Source: Nitrospinota bacterium (GTDB lineage Bacteria > Nitrospinota > Nitrospinia > Nitrospinales > VA-1). Taken from it: 64,000 nt of DNA. The notes below the pieces were generated by a model, which was not told where the DNA came from, ran no database searches, and saw nothing but the letters and a program-made list of their open reading frames with translations. Made by a program: the position numbers and the translations under genes. Of this stretch, positions 35,320 to 44,791 are shown in pieces. The first letter of the stretch is position 1. Each line of letters opens with the position of its first letter. The stretch spans positions 21,655 to 85,654 of the forward strand of contig WAIB01000008.1 in NCBI GenBank assembly GCA_009873655.1. Reading direction: 5' to 3'.

Positions 35320-36014
35320 TGAAGGATATGCGCAAACTGAGCATTTTCACCCATGATATTCGAAATTTTCTGAGTACCCTTGGCCTCGCAGAACTGACCA
35401 TTTAAGATTCTGTCGAAATGTTCGTAGGAACCCAACCGAGCCACAAAAAACGCGAAGGCCTTGAAGATATGCAAAAATGCCAGAACGTGGTTGAAACCGT
35501 CAGAACCAACCTGATGGATCTTCTGGACTCCAGTTTGAACCATATCAAAAAAATCAAAACGGAATATGTAAAGTCCAAAAGAGCGATCCTTCCCGTTATC
35601 GAAGAAACGGTTGAAAGCCTTTCGACGCACAAACAGCTTCAAGACAAAAGTGTAAAGATCAATTCTTCCGGAGATTCATTAGAAGCCGTCTTTTACCCTC
35701 TGGATATTCAGCGCGTTTTACAGAACCTGATCATCAATGCAGGTTACGTTACCGAATCCGGGGGAATCGTAGAGGTCGGGGTCTGCAGGAATAATGGATT
35801 TCTGCAAATCAGCATTACCGATAAAGGGGCCGGTATCCCGGAAGAAATTCAAGACTATCTTTTTAAAGATACCCTGACCACGAAAAAAGATGGCAACGGT
35901 TTTGGCCTCTTATCCTGCAAAGGCATCATCGAAGAAAATCACCAGGGCAAACTCTGGTTCGAAACGGAACAGGGAAAAGGAACCACCTTCCACTTCACCC
36001 TCCCGACCCAGTAA
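35316..36014 (+). pseudogene. CNBD sensor kinase, 3' part (histidine kinase)
   Basis: Starting at ATGA-overlapping 35316, this frame encodes an H-box (LSIFTHDIRNFL, with H and N conserved) and is cut by TAA at 35403-35405. The same frame continues after it with a second DHp helix, then the ATPase: N-box IQRVLQNLIINAGYV, G1 ITDKGAGIPEEI, G2 KKDGNGFGLLSCKGI and C-terminal GTTFHFTLP. From an ATG at 35418 only the latter 198 residues would be made, without the phosphorylatable histidine. Either the kinase is decayed or the sequence has errors; the kinase ATPase itself looks intact. Confidence 0.7.
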
Positions 36015-36075
36015 CCTAGGACGTAAAGAGTCGAAACTTTTTACAGCCAAACTAACATTCAAGCCGCCTGGCCGG

Positions 36076-37467
36076 TTAGAAGCGGGCGTGTTTGGGTGTG
36101 CGGGGGAAAGGGATAACGTCACGGATATTTTCCATACCCGTTACGAATTGCACCAGACGTTCGAATCCCAACCCGAAACCGGAATGAGGTGCTGACCCGA
36201 ATTTCCTGAGATCGAGATACCACCAGTATTCTTCAGGATCAAGATTATTGTCTTTCAGGCGTTTCAACAAAATATCATAATCATCTTCACGCTGACTTCC
36301 CCCTATTATCTCTCCCAGTTTGGGAAGCAGGACATCCATCGCCCGGACGGTTTCGCCGTCTTCATTCAGTTTCATATAAAAAGATTTGATCTTCTCCGGG
36401 TAGTTATAAACAATGATAGGTTTTTTGAACACTTTTTCGCTGAGATAGCGTTCGTGTTCTGCCTGCAACGAACAACCCCATTCGACCGAATAGGTGAATG
36501 TCTCCGTCGATTTTTGCAGGAGATGGATCGCATCGGTGTAAGTCAACCTTTCGAATTCGCTGTCTATTATGTTTTGCAAAGTCTCAAGAATGGTTTTATC
36601 GATACGTTGGTTGAAAAATTCCATATCATTAGGGCAGTTCTCAAGAACATCTGCCAGAAGGTATTTTATAAATTCTTCGGCAAGATCCATATCATCATCC
36701 AGATCATAAAATGCCATTTCCGGTTCTACCATCCAGAATTCGGAAAGGTGGCGACTGGTATTCGAGTTTTCAGCGCGAAAGGTAGGACCAAATGTATAGA
36801 TTTCAGAAAGAGCAAGGGCGTAAATTTCTCCTTCCAGTTGTCCACTCACCGTAAGAGAAGTTTTTTCGCCAAAGAAGTCCTGAGTGTAATCAATATTGCC
36901 TTCCACTTTGGGAGGATTAACAAGGTCCAGGGTGGTGACCTGGAACATTTCTCCGGCACCTTCGCAATCACTGGTAGTTATAATGGGTGAATTCAAATAG
37001 ACAAATCCCCGATCGTTGAAAAAGCGGTGAATGGCATAGGCCAACCTGCTGCGGACCCTCATGACAGAACCAAAGGTGTTTGTTCTCGGGCGAAGATGAG
37101 CGATCTCCCGTAAAAATTCAAAGGAATGGCGTTTTTTCTGCAAAGGATAAGTTTCCACATCCGCGGAACCATATACTTCGATTTCCGCAACCTGTATTTC
37201 CATCTTTTGCCCTTTTCCTTCAGAAGCCACCAGCTGACCGGAAATCGCCACGCAACTTCCCGTGGTGATTTTTTTATCCAACTCCGAAAAATCCTTTAAA
37301 GAATGTTCGATTATGGCCTGTATATTGGCCTGGCAAGAACCATCGTTGATTTCGAGAAAAGAAAACCCTCCTTTGGAATCGCGACGGGTTCGCACCCATC
37401 CTTTCACTAAAACACTTTTCTCTCCTTGAGTCCTGTTCAATAATTCTTTTATTTTAATTCGTTTCAT
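36076..37467 (-). CDS. asnS: asparaginyl-tRNA synthetase
   Basis: Charges tRNA-Asn; class IIb, 463 residues from the ATG at 37467 (AGGAA lies eight bases upstream; a longer frame to 37509 is unlikely). An OB-fold anticodon domain ([20 protein letters not shown], 19-38) is followed by the catalytic core: motif 2 [19 protein letters not shown] near 213-231 and motif 3 [13 protein letters not shown] near 435-447. The insertion near residues 240-310 is typical of the family. Monocistronic. Confidence 0.96.
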   Translation of the reverse strand: MKRIKIKELLNRTQGEKSVLVKGWVRTRRDSKGGFSFLEINDGSCQANIQAIIEHSLKDFSELDKKITTGSCVAISGQLVASEGKGQKMEIQVAEIEVYGSADVETYPLQKKRHSFEFLREIAHLRPRTNTFGSVMRVRSRLAYAIHRFFNDRGFVYLNSPIITTSDCEGAGEMFQVTTLDLVNPPKVEGNIDYTQDFFGEKTSLTVSGQLEGEIYALALSEIYTFGPTFRAENSNTSRHLSEFWMVEPEMAFYDLDDDMDLAEEFIKYLLADVLENCPNDMEFFNQRIDKTILETLQNIIDSEFERLTYTDAIHLLQKSTETFTYSVEWGCSLQAEHERYLSEKVFKKPIIVYNYPEKIKSFYMKLNEDGETVRAMDVLLPKLGEIIGGSQREDDYDILLKRLKDNNLDPEEYWWYLDLRKFGSAPHSGFGLGFERLVQFVTGMENIRDVIPFPRTPKHARF

Positions 37468-37618
37468 CGGGCAAATTCCTTGGGAGTCCGGATTGGGCAA
37501 CCAATCCACTTCTCATTGACAATAAAGGGGATTTCAGATATTTTAGTTTAGAAACATACCGGCGTTTGCATAAATTTTTTTCCTTTGACGGGAAATCCAC
37601 TACCTCATATTTTGTTCC

Positions 37619-37918
37619 GTGTTTATTCTAGGCAACTTACTACAAGCCACAGCCCAAATATTAAATATAATTCTGCAGCTTTATATGTGGATTATTATTA
37701 TTCGCGCGTTATTATCCTGGGTCAATCCTGATCCTTATAATCCCATTGTTCAGTTCTTATACAGTATAACAGAACCTGTCCTGTACCGAATCCGGCAACT
37801 GGTACCAATGACAGGAATCGGGATTGACTTCTCACCTATCATTGTCCTATTGGCCATCGTGTTTTTACAAGGGTTTCTGGTGGAATCTCTCGCGGCCCTG
37901 GGGGCAAGATTACAGTAA
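37619..37918 (+). CDS. yggT: YggT/YlmG-family membrane protein
   Basis: A 99-residue protein with two hydrophobic blocks (about 9-30 and 68-92) and the family signature RALLSWVNPDPYNPIVQFLYSITEPVL in between. YggT/YlmG proteins act in osmotic or envelope organisation and, in chloroplasts and cyanobacteria, in nucleoid and haem c assembly. It starts with GTG, with a poor ribosome site. It is followed after 6 bp by divIVA and then yggU, the cell-division-associated order known from Gram-positives and cyanobacteria. Confidence 0.9.
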   Translation: MFILGNLLQATAQILNIILQLYMWIIIIRALLSWVNPDPYNPIVQFLYSITEPVLYRIRQLVPMTGIGIDFSPIIVLLAIVFLQGFLVESLAALGARLQ

Positions 37919-37924
37919 CCGGCC

Positions 37925-38506
37925 ATGCGTTTAAGTTATCTTGACATTCTGGAACAATGCTTTCATGACAAATTCCGCGGTTACAACAAACAGGAAGTGG
38001 ACACCTTTCTTCATCTTGTCGCCGATGATTTCAAGTCCATGTCCGAAGAAATCAAAGAAAAAGAAAAAATTATCGCCAGCAAGGACAATGAAATAAAATC
38101 GCTACTGGCCGACCTGGAATCCCGGCTCGTTGAAATGGATACTTTTATCCCACAGGAGGTTGAGGAAGAACTCATAGACCTGCGAAAACAGGTTGAGGAA
38201 AAAGATCGATTCATAAAAGAAATGCAGGAAGCCCAAAAGCATGAGGAAAACGGGGACAATCCTTTCTCCCAGCTCACACCTGAAATGCTCAAAGAGAAAG
38301 CAAAAAGGATTGTCAACGCCGCAAAAAACAAGGCCGAACAGCATCGACAAGACGCTATTAAAGAGCTGGAACAGCTGATGCAGGATATAGAAAAACTAAA
38401 AAAGCAAAAATCAGCCTTGACGGAAAATATTAAATCCACCGCGATTGAACATTTGAGCAAATTTAAAGCGGGAATGCCAAACGGCCGCACAGGAAATGCG
38501 GATTAA
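37925..38506 (+). CDS. divIVA: DivIVA-domain coiled-coil protein
   Basis: A 193-residue protein. The N-terminal DivIVA motif (SYLDILEQCFHDKFRGYNKQ, about 4-23, with the FxxxxxGY-type lipid-binding region and EVDTFL) is followed by coiled coil (about 36-110) and a second basic coiled coil (120-180). In DivIVA proteins this N-terminus senses membrane curvature and recruits division or polarity factors. It overlaps yggU by 11 bp. DivIVA is widespread in Gram-positives; a Gram-negative with it is less common. Confidence 0.88.
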   Translation: MRLSYLDILEQCFHDKFRGYNKQEVDTFLHLVADDFKSMSEEIKEKEKIIASKDNEIKSLLADLESRLVEMDTFIPQEVEEELIDLRKQVEEKDRFIKEMQEAQKHEENGDNPFSQLTPEMLKEKAKRIVNAAKNKAEQHRQDAIKELEQLMQDIEKLKKQKSALTENIKSTAIEHLSKFKAGMPNGRTGNAD

Positions 38507-38795
38507 TTCCTGTGAAAAAGGAATCCGCTTCTCTGCCATAATACAACCCCGGTCATCAAAAAACGAAGTGACAGGGATTTACAACAATGCATTAAAAATT
38601 CGCCTGACATCCCCCCCTGTCGATGGCGCGGCCAACAAAGCCTGCGCGCGTTTTTTATCAAAGTGGCTTGAGGTGAGTTCTTCGGAAATAAATATTGTAA
38701 GGGGACAAAGCAGCAAAAATAAAATTATCGAAGTTACGGGCCTTTCAGACAAGCAGTTCCTCGAAATTTTAAAAACCAAAAACCTTTTAAAATAA
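38496..38795 (+). CDS. yggU: DUF167/YggU-family protein
   Basis: A 99-residue protein of the DUF167 family: IIQPRSSKNEVTG near 16-28, LTSPPVDGAANKACARFLS near 38-56 and IVRGQSSKNKIIEVTG. The function is unknown, but members are often next to yggT and the division cluster, as here. The frame overlaps the end of divIVA and ends 9 bp before mtnA, so yggT-divIVA-yggU-mtnA appears to be one operon. Confidence 0.9.
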   Translation: MRINSCEKGIRFSAIIQPRSSKNEVTGIYNNALKIRLTSPPVDGAANKACARFLSKWLEVSSSEINIVRGQSSKNKIIEVTGLSDKQFLEILKTKNLLK

Positions 38796-38804
38796 ATCAC
38801 TCTT

Positions 38805-39844
38805 ATGATCAAAACCATTGAATATGTAGACGGGGTCGTGCGCATGATCGACCAAACACGATTACCTGCGGAAAAAGAATTCGTCGATTGCCGCACCATA
38901 GAAGAAGTAGGTCACGCCATCAAAACAATGGTCATTCGTGGAGCCCCCGCCATTGGAGTTGCTGCTGCGATGGGTGTAAGCCTGGGAGCGGATTCCATTG
39001 AAGCTTCCAGTTATGAAGATTTTTATCGAATACTCGGAGAGAAATGCGATCGGCTTGGACAATCCAGGCCCACGGCGGTAAACCTCGCTTGGGGAATCAA
39101 CCGCATGAAACAGGTTGCACAAAAAAATAAAGCGCTTGCCATTAGCCAAATAAAATCGAAGCTAAAGGAAGAAGCCTTGAACATTTTGACCGAAGACATA
39201 AGCACCAACCAGACGATGGGCCAGCACGGGCAAACCCTGGTTAAAGACGGCAGCGTGATTTTAACCCACTGCAATGCAGGGGCTTTGGCCACTGCAGGGT
39301 TCGGAACCGCATTGGGAGTCGTTCGTGCCGCGGCGAACGCTGGAAAAGATATCAAGGTTCTTGCAAATGAAACCCGTCCTTTTTTACAGGGAGCAAGACT
39401 GACCACATGGGAATTAAAAGAAGACGGCATTCCTGTAAAATTGATAACAGATAATATGTGCGGATTTTTCATGAACAAACAGGAAATCGACCTTGTCGTG
39501 GTGGGGGCGGACCGCATTGCCGCGAATGGGGACGTTGCCAATAAAATCGGAACCTACATGTCGCAGTACTCGCTAAAGAAAATAATATTCCTTTTTATGT
39601 TGCCGCCCCTGTTTCCACTCTTGACCTTTCCCTGGCATCGGGAAAAGAAATTCCCATTGAAGAGCGTTCCTCTGAAGAAGTGACCCGCATCAACCAGAAA
39701 CAAATTTCTCCTGAAGGGGTTGAAGCGGCACATCCTGCTTTTGACATCACACCCAATCATCTGGTCACAGCCATCATCACGGAAAACGGCATTGCGCGCG
39801 CCCCTTTCACAGAAACTCTCAAGGCTCTCGCCAGCAAAAAATGA
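38805..39844 (+). pseudogene. mtnA: methylthioribose-1-phosphate isomerase, frameshifted
   Basis: Isomerises MTR-1-P to MTRu-1-P in methionine salvage. The first 255 residues are normal: MVIRGAPAIGVAAAMG near 43-58, catalytic cysteine in THCNAGALAT, GFFMNKQ, and the aspartate in [18 protein letters not shown]. After MSQY at about 39567 the frame goes wrong and ends at 39683. One base must be added there for the reading to continue in another frame as [20 protein letters not shown] and on to [12 protein letters not shown], stopping at 39842-39844. The full product would be about 346 residues, as in the family. A sequencing error is possible. Confidence 0.82.
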
Positions 39845-40833
39845 AAGCAATGATCCTGGCAGCGGGTTTTGGCACACGCCTCAAACCTCTGACCAACGAC
39901 CTCCCCAAACCCATGTTCCCGGTTCTTAATCACCCTATCCTTGAGCATGCAATAAATTTTCTCAGCTCACAAGGTATCAAGGAAATCGCCATAAACCTTC
40001 ATCACCAGCCTGAAAAGATCATCGACTATTTTGGCGATGGAAAAGATTTCAGGGTAAAACTGCAATATTCCAAAGAAGAAAACATTCTGGGGACTGCGGG
40101 TGGAATAAAAAAGCTGGAACCCTTTTTAAAGGACGAAACTTTTCTGGTAATCAATAGCGATGTTCTGGCAGACGTCAATCTGAATGATGTTTTGAAGTTT
40201 CACAGGGAAAAAAAATCCAAATTGACTTTGGTCGTCAGGCAGGATTCCAATGCAGAAAAGTATGACTCCATCCAACGGGTGGAAGAAGGTCGCATCGTGC
40301 ATTTTCTCGGCCACTCAATTAAAAATTCAGCCCCTACCACCCGGGTTATGTTCACCGGAATTCAAATTATGGAACCCGATATCTTTTCCCGTATTCCGGA
40401 AAATAAATTCTGCGGTACCACTGAAGATGTTTTCCCGGGAATGATTAATGAGGGGCTCCCTGTTTACGGTTATCTTCACAAGGGGTATTGGATAGACATG
40501 GGAACCCGGGAAACCTATATTCAGGCCCAGAAGGACGCAATGGATGGAAAGGTAGTATTAAAAAATTCATCTTCAAGAAATCCTGAAGGACCTCTTGTCG
40601 TACCCCCGGTCCATATCGGTAAAAATTGTGAGATATCGCAAGGAGCGCAGGTCGGACCCTATGCGGTACTTGGAGACGGCTGCCGAATACGCCCGGGAGC
40701 CGTGGTGGAAAATTCAATACTCTGGCCAGGATCCACCATTGGAAATGACTCCACCATTAAAAACTGCATTATCAGCCAGGGTACTTGCGTTGATTCAGGG
40801 AAAAGTTTAGAGAACCTCTCATTTAATTCATAG
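39841..40833 (+). CDS. sugar-1-phosphate nucleotidyltransferase with hexapeptide tail
   Basis: A 330-residue nucleotidyltransferase that activates a sugar 1-phosphate with NTP. The pyrophosphorylase signature [19 protein letters not shown] is at residues 7-25, the NSDVLAD metal site near 100, and a left-handed beta-helix tail (about 255-320: [21 protein letters not shown]). The best match by pattern is the mannose-1-phosphate guanylyltransferase/MurU group, but the sugar is not certain. It overlaps the mtnA stop by 4 bp. A strong terminator follows. Confidence 0.85.
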   Translation: MKAMILAAGFGTRLKPLTNDLPKPMFPVLNHPILEHAINFLSSQGIKEIAINLHHQPEKIIDYFGDGKDFRVKLQYSKEENILGTAGGIKKLEPFLKDETFLVINSDVLADVNLNDVLKFHREKKSKLTLVVRQDSNAEKYDSIQRVEEGRIVHFLGHSIKNSAPTTRVMFTGIQIMEPDIFSRIPENKFCGTTEDVFPGMINEGLPVYGYLHKGYWIDMGTRETYIQAQKDAMDGKVVLKNSSSRNPEGPLVVPPVHIGKNCEISQGAQVGPYAVLGDGCRIRPGAVVENSILWPGSTIGNDSTIKNCIISQGTCVDSGKSLENLSFNS

Positions 40834-40903
40834 TTCCGAAAGGTTTGGGGACAAGTCTCTTTCCGGAAAACAGGGGACGTTATTGAGGGATGAAATGCTG
40901 CCG

Positions 40904-40943
40904 AAAAAACCCTCCCTTCTCTATAGAGAAGGGAGGGTTTTTT
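40904..40943. terminator. bidirectional rho-independent terminator
   Basis: AAAAAACCCTCCCTTCTCTA is followed by its exact reverse complement and more T residues, with no separate loop. It ends the nucleotidyltransferase operon on the plus strand and the DUF3386-like gene on the other. Confidence 0.92.
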
Positions 40944-41621
40944 TTACAGGAGTTTGTGGTTACTCAAAGTCATTGTGGAAACTGAAACCGCCCCTTCTTC
41001 ACAATTAATGATACGGCGCATTTCAGGGAGATCGGCCTCACCCACACGGGTGTACTCATCGGTATAACTTTCCACATCTTTCAATCCTTTGTTTTCAGGA
41101 TTAAAGTAGAATACAGAGTATTTTCTTGTGAGGAACTTTCCATCCTGATTTTTTCTGCTCTCCTCAATATTGATTGAAAAGGAAAACCGGGGTGTCTGCC
41201 TGTTTATCTGCTGGATTCTACCATCCTTGATTCGATAGAAAGAACTCATACCGTCGCCACCCATGACCAGTTTGCGCCCTAATGGATGGGAACCGTCATC
41301 TCCAAATACCAGTTTGTATTTGCCATCAGACTCTTCAAAAGACCGGGGTCCCCGATGCATCGCAATCGATGCCAGGTTTTCGTTTAAAAAACTTTTTGCC
41401 TTTTCATCCTCTATGGTGGTTTCAATTTCCTTGGGGTTTTTAACGGTCACATTTCCACGTTGTTCTTCCCCGTCAATATTCACGACCACGTCTGCCGAGA
41501 ACCCTCCAAAACCTTCAGGCCACCTTGCGGTATTTGAAAAAACCTCCTGCATCGCCTGCCGCGCTTCGGAGTCATCTTCGAGGGTTGTTTCTACATCTTT
41601 TTCTTTTGTATAGGTTGCCAT
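40944..41621 (-). CDS. DUF3386-like protein
   Basis: A 225-residue soluble protein without signal peptide or helices. The start EARQAMQEVFSNTARWPEGFGGFSADV and the later YSVFYFN, SYTDEYTRVGEADLP and the final TLSNHKLL are the layout of DUF3386, a family best known from cyanobacteria and plastids. Assignment is by pattern memory and should be tested. It sits 91 bp downstream of exbD on the same strand and ends at a terminator. Function unknown. Confidence 0.6.
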   Translation of the reverse strand: MATYTKEKDVETTLEDDSEARQAMQEVFSNTARWPEGFGGFSADVVVNIDGEEQRGNVTVKNPKEIETTIEDEKAKSFLNENLASIAMHRGPRSFEESDGKYKLVFGDDGSHPLGRKLVMGGDGMSSFYRIKDGRIQQINRQTPRFSFSINIEESRKNQDGKFLTRKYSVFYFNPENKGLKDVESYTDEYTRVGEADLPEMRRIINCEEGAVSVSTMTLSNHKLL

Positions 41622-41712
41622 CCTGGATCTCCTTAAAATAATTAGAGCTTGCCGAATTCACGGCAAGCTTTTTAGTAATAGAAAAGTTTTTCACCAATAA
41701 AGCGATTATACC

Positions 41713-42111
41713 TTATTTTACCGCAACGCTGATATCAGGAATCCCCGCTTTTTGCAAAAGGCCCATGACCTCAATGACTTCACCATAAGGAAGAATTTTA
41801 TCCGCGCGGATTACTGCGTTTTGCTTTTTAGTTTTAACATCCAGTTTGCCCAGGAACTGTTCCAGTCCCAATATGGTGGTCTTTTTCCCCGCAAGAAATA
41901 TTTGTTTGTCCTTTGACATCTCAATTTCAAGGGTTTTCGGCTCTTCATCAATAACGGAAGATTTTGACGTGGGCAAGTTGATATCCATATGGCGGCTAAA
42001 GTCCACAAAAACAGTTGACACCATAAAGAAAATGATAAGAAGAAAGACAACATCAATCAATGGAGTCATTTCCATCGCAAAATTGTCTTCCTCTTCTTTT
42101 CTAAATTGCAA
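41713..42111 (-). CDS. exbD: ExbD/TolR biopolymer transport protein
   Basis: A 132-residue single-span protein of the proton-driven ExbBD/TolQR motor. The membrane helix (about 16-37) contains the key aspartate in MTPLIDVVFLLIIFF; a periplasmic domain follows, ending in VMGLLQKAGIPDISVAVK. The TTG start at 42111 has GGGGAG six bases upstream. It is 33 bp downstream of exbB. No tonB, tolA or pal is nearby. Confidence 0.9.
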   Translation of the reverse strand: MQFRKEEEDNFAMEMTPLIDVVFLLIIFFMVSTVFVDFSRHMDINLPTSKSSVIDEEPKTLEIEMSKDKQIFLAGKKTTILGLEQFLGKLDVKTKKQNAVIRADKILPYGEVIEVMGLLQKAGIPDISVAVK

Positions 42112-42144
42112 CGCGTACTCCCCGTTTTGGATTCTTGATTTTTA

Positions 42145-42909
42145 TTACTTAGACGCAGAGGCCGCCTTTTTAGGCTTCCCCGAGCTTTTTTCTTTAACCA
42201 CCCCGTCATAGGAAAGCTCTTCCACCAATTGGATGGCGACTTCTTCCATTTCAAATACGTAACGGTCAATCTTGCCGCGAAAATAATGGTACAAGACCAG
42301 TGCCGGAATTCCTACCAACATTCCCGCAGCTGTTGTGATGAGTGCTTCAGAAATTCCACTGGCAACCAGCCCCGGGTTTCCAGTTCCGCTAAGTGATATC
42401 ACATTAAACGCCTTGATCATTCCAATAACCGTTCCCAGCAATCCCATCATAGGAGTAATATTTGCGACTGCGCCTAAAACGCGGAGATTGGAGTTCATCA
42501 ATGATGCCTCATGTTGTCCGCCAGCTTCAATCGCACGTTCAATTTCATCCAGTTTACCGCCAAACCTCAGCAATCCCATTTTCAATATTCGTGAAAGTGA
42601 ATTATCATAGGAATTACAAAGGCGCAGGGTTTTCTGGATATTTTGCCAGTCCCATTGACTGCGAACATCTCTTAGGAAATCAGAGTTGATTATATTTTTC
42701 CTTCGCAGGTTATAGCCTCTTTCGATGGCAATGCCCAGCATCAGAATAGAACTAAAAAGGATGGGATACATCATCGCCCCTCCTTTTTCAAACAGGGATA
42801 ACAATTGCCAATTCCCCCCCGAAGAAGGATCCGCTGCAAGGGCCACCGAGGGAATCGCTAAAAAAAACCCGCCAATTGAAAGCGAACAAATTTTTTGGGC
42901 GCGAGACAT
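42145..42909 (-). CDS. exbB: MotA/TolQ/ExbB proton channel protein
   Basis: A 254-residue inner-membrane protein. An N-terminal signal-like helix ending in ALA (about 25) is followed by three helices: about 43-62, 138-162 and 181-207. The signature LGAVANITPMMGLLGTVIGMI (about 145) and AAGMLVGIPALVLYHYF identify the ExbB/TolQ fold. It forms the proton pathway with ExbD and energises an outer-membrane process. Divergent from bamD, which lies across a 239-bp spacer. Confidence 0.9.
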   Translation of the reverse strand: MSRAQKICSLSIGGFFLAIPSVALAADPSSGGNWQLLSLFEKGGAMMYPILFSSILMLGIAIERGYNLRRKNIINSDFLRDVRSQWDWQNIQKTLRLCNSYDNSLSRILKMGLLRFGGKLDEIERAIEAGGQHEASLMNSNLRVLGAVANITPMMGLLGTVIGMIKAFNVISLSGTGNPGLVASGISEALITTAAGMLVGIPALVLYHYFRGKIDRYVFEMEEVAIQLVEELSYDGVVKEKSSGKPKKAASASK

Positions 42910-43148
42910 TTATTTTATTTAGAAAATGGACGGCAATTGAATGATTCTTCCCAGGAATGCCATTTTTTTCAATCCACCGTTTGCCAAAAGGAAGCTTGAT
43001 TCAATTCATTCAAAGAATAACTTAACTTTTATAGCACGAAAAATTCTACATTAGCAAGAAACAAGCCCATCTTGAAGAGGATTAAAGTCTTTAAACATAG
43101 GGTTTTTTACTATATATTTGATAATTATCGAAACTGCCAAAAGAAACA

Positions 43149-43913
43149 ATGCCCCGAAAACATTTCAAATTTATCCTAATAATTATTTTACTCTGGGCGT
43201 TATCTATTTGCCTTGGTTGTTCTTCAACTCCTGAAAGAAGGTCGGGTCCTCCATCAAAACTTTTAAGAGAAGCAAAATATTTTTTTAAAGGGGATGATAC
43301 GGAAAAAGCAAAGGAAACGATCCAGGTAATAATGGAGGACTACCCGGACAGTAAGGAGCGAGTAGCTGCATTAATGTTGCTGGGAGATGTGCATTTCAAA
43401 GAAGAAGAATATGAAGAAGCCAAGTTCCAGTACCAGAAATTTACCGAACTTTATCCGGCCCATAAGTTTGTCGACAGAGCCCATTTTTACAAGGCCATGT
43501 CCAACTTCAAACTGGCTGATATGGCATCAAGAGACTTGACCCCCGTCAATTCAGCACTGGAAGACTTTAGAAACTTTATCGATGATTTTCCGGAGAGCAC
43601 CTATAAGGTTCAAGCGCAAAAAAAGGTCCTGCAGTGCCTGGATATTCTGGCTCAGAATATTTTTGAAATTGGAAAGTTTTATTTCCGCACCGGGTCGTAC
43701 CAGTCTGCCATAAACCGGCTAAAAAGTTTGATGGTAGAATATCCTACCCACTCCTACGTTGCGGAGGCAGAGTTTCTATTGGCAGAATCTTATTTCCATG
43801 AACAGAACTACAACAAAGCACGTGACCATTACAAAATTATTTTACGTAATCACCCAAGAACAGAATTTGCCAAACAAGCCCGGTTAAAATTAAGAGAACT
43901 CAGAAAACTATAA
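43149..43913 (+). CDS. bamD: BamD-like outer-membrane lipoprotein
   Basis: Component of the BAM complex for beta-barrel insertion. The 254-residue protein has a lipoprotein signal with the cysteine in LGCSS near 25, then five tetratricopeptide units (for example AKYFFKGDDTEKAKETIQ, DRAHFYKAMSNF, QSAINRLKSLMVEYP and FLLAESYFHEQNYNKARDHY). Length and repeats fit BamD/YfiO; a TPR lipoprotein of the CpoB type is the alternative. Only 5 bp separate it from the sigma factor gene. Confidence 0.82.
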   Translation: MPRKHFKFILIIILLWALSICLGCSSTPERRSGPPSKLLREAKYFFKGDDTEKAKETIQVIMEDYPDSKERVAALMLLGDVHFKEEEYEEAKFQYQKFTELYPAHKFVDRAHFYKAMSNFKLADMASRDLTPVNSALEDFRNFIDDFPESTYKVQAQKKVLQCLDILAQNIFEIGKFYFRTGSYQSAINRLKSLMVEYPTHSYVAEAEFLLAESYFHEQNYNKARDHYKIILRNHPRTEFAKQARLKLRELRKL

Positions 43914-43918
43914 CCCCC

Positions 43919-44785
43919 ATGGCTAAGAAATCTTCCAAAAAAATCAGTTCTACTGGCAGCAGTTCGCACGATCCTCTCAATCAATACATGAAAGAGATCA
44001 GCAAAATAAAACTCCTTACCAAGGAAGAGGAAATAAAACTTGCAGAAGCCATTAAGGAAGGGGACCCAAAAGCCATTCAAGAGATGGTTCGCAGAAACTT
44101 AAAATACGTTGTCACGGTAGCCAATAAATACAGGGGCTTCGGCATGTCACTTCAAGACCTGATCGAAGAAGGTAATATTGGTTTGATTCAGGCCGCCAAA
44201 CGTTTTGACGTATCCAAAAATGTGAAATTCATCACCTATGCCGTCTGGTGGATCAAACAGGCAATCATGCATTCCCTTGCAGAACAGTCGGGCACTGTCA
44301 AATTACCCGTGAAACAAGCGGGAAAAATTTCCCGGTTCAATAAAAAAAGCCAGCAAATGTGTCAGGATATGGAACGTGAACCCACACAGTCTGAAGTCGC
44401 AAAAAGTCTGGGATACGATGACGACGAAATCAATTCCATCATGCGAGCATACCGAACCCATCTCTCCCTCGACACTCCCTTAAAAAATGATGAACACACT
44501 CCTTATCTGGACCTCCTGGAAAACCAGGACCTTATCCCCTACGATGACCAGATTATGAGGGCTTCGTTGAATGAAAAAGTGGATCAAATGCTGGAAGATC
44601 TTTCCGAACGTGAGGCCACAATTCTTAAGATGCGATTCGGATTTTCAGGCGAAGTCAAAACATTGGAGGATATTGGCCAGGAAATAGGCCTTTCACGTGA
44701 GCGCGTGAGACAAATTGAAAAACGCGCAAAAGAAAGACTGAAATCCAAACTTCAAAGCGAAGCATGGGTCAACGAAGATGAGTGA
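43919..44785 (+). CDS. sigma-70 family RNA polymerase sigma factor
   Basis: A 288-residue sigma factor without region 1.1. Region 1.2 is DPLNQYMKEISKIKLLTKEEE (16-36), regions 2.1-2.4 carry RNLKYVVTVANKYRG through ITYAVWWIKQAI, region 3 follows, and region 4.2 holds the LEDIGQEIGLSRERVRQIE helix-turn-helix. The wording is of the SigA/RpoS class (group 2) rather than RpoH, FliA or ECF. It may serve as stationary or stress sigma; a primary RpoD is expected elsewhere. Sits between bamD and plsY. Confidence 0.87.
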   Translation: MAKKSSKKISSTGSSSHDPLNQYMKEISKIKLLTKEEEIKLAEAIKEGDPKAIQEMVRRNLKYVVTVANKYRGFGMSLQDLIEEGNIGLIQAAKRFDVSKNVKFITYAVWWIKQAIMHSLAEQSGTVKLPVKQAGKISRFNKKSQQMCQDMEREPTQSEVAKSLGYDDDEINSIMRAYRTHLSLDTPLKNDEHTPYLDLLENQDLIPYDDQIMRASLNEKVDQMLEDLSEREATILKMRFGFSGEVKTLEDIGQEIGLSRERVRQIEKRAKERLKSKLQSEAWVNEDE

Positions 44786-44791
44786 ACCGGT

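Noticed and set aside
35316-35418. Programmed frameshift or stop readthrough in the sensor kinase
   Set aside because: No slippery heptamer or downstream structure is visible, and two separate lesions make decay or error simpler.
39555-39575. Programmed frameshift in mtnA
   Set aside because: No homopolymer or slippery motif at the shift point (CAGTACTCGC).
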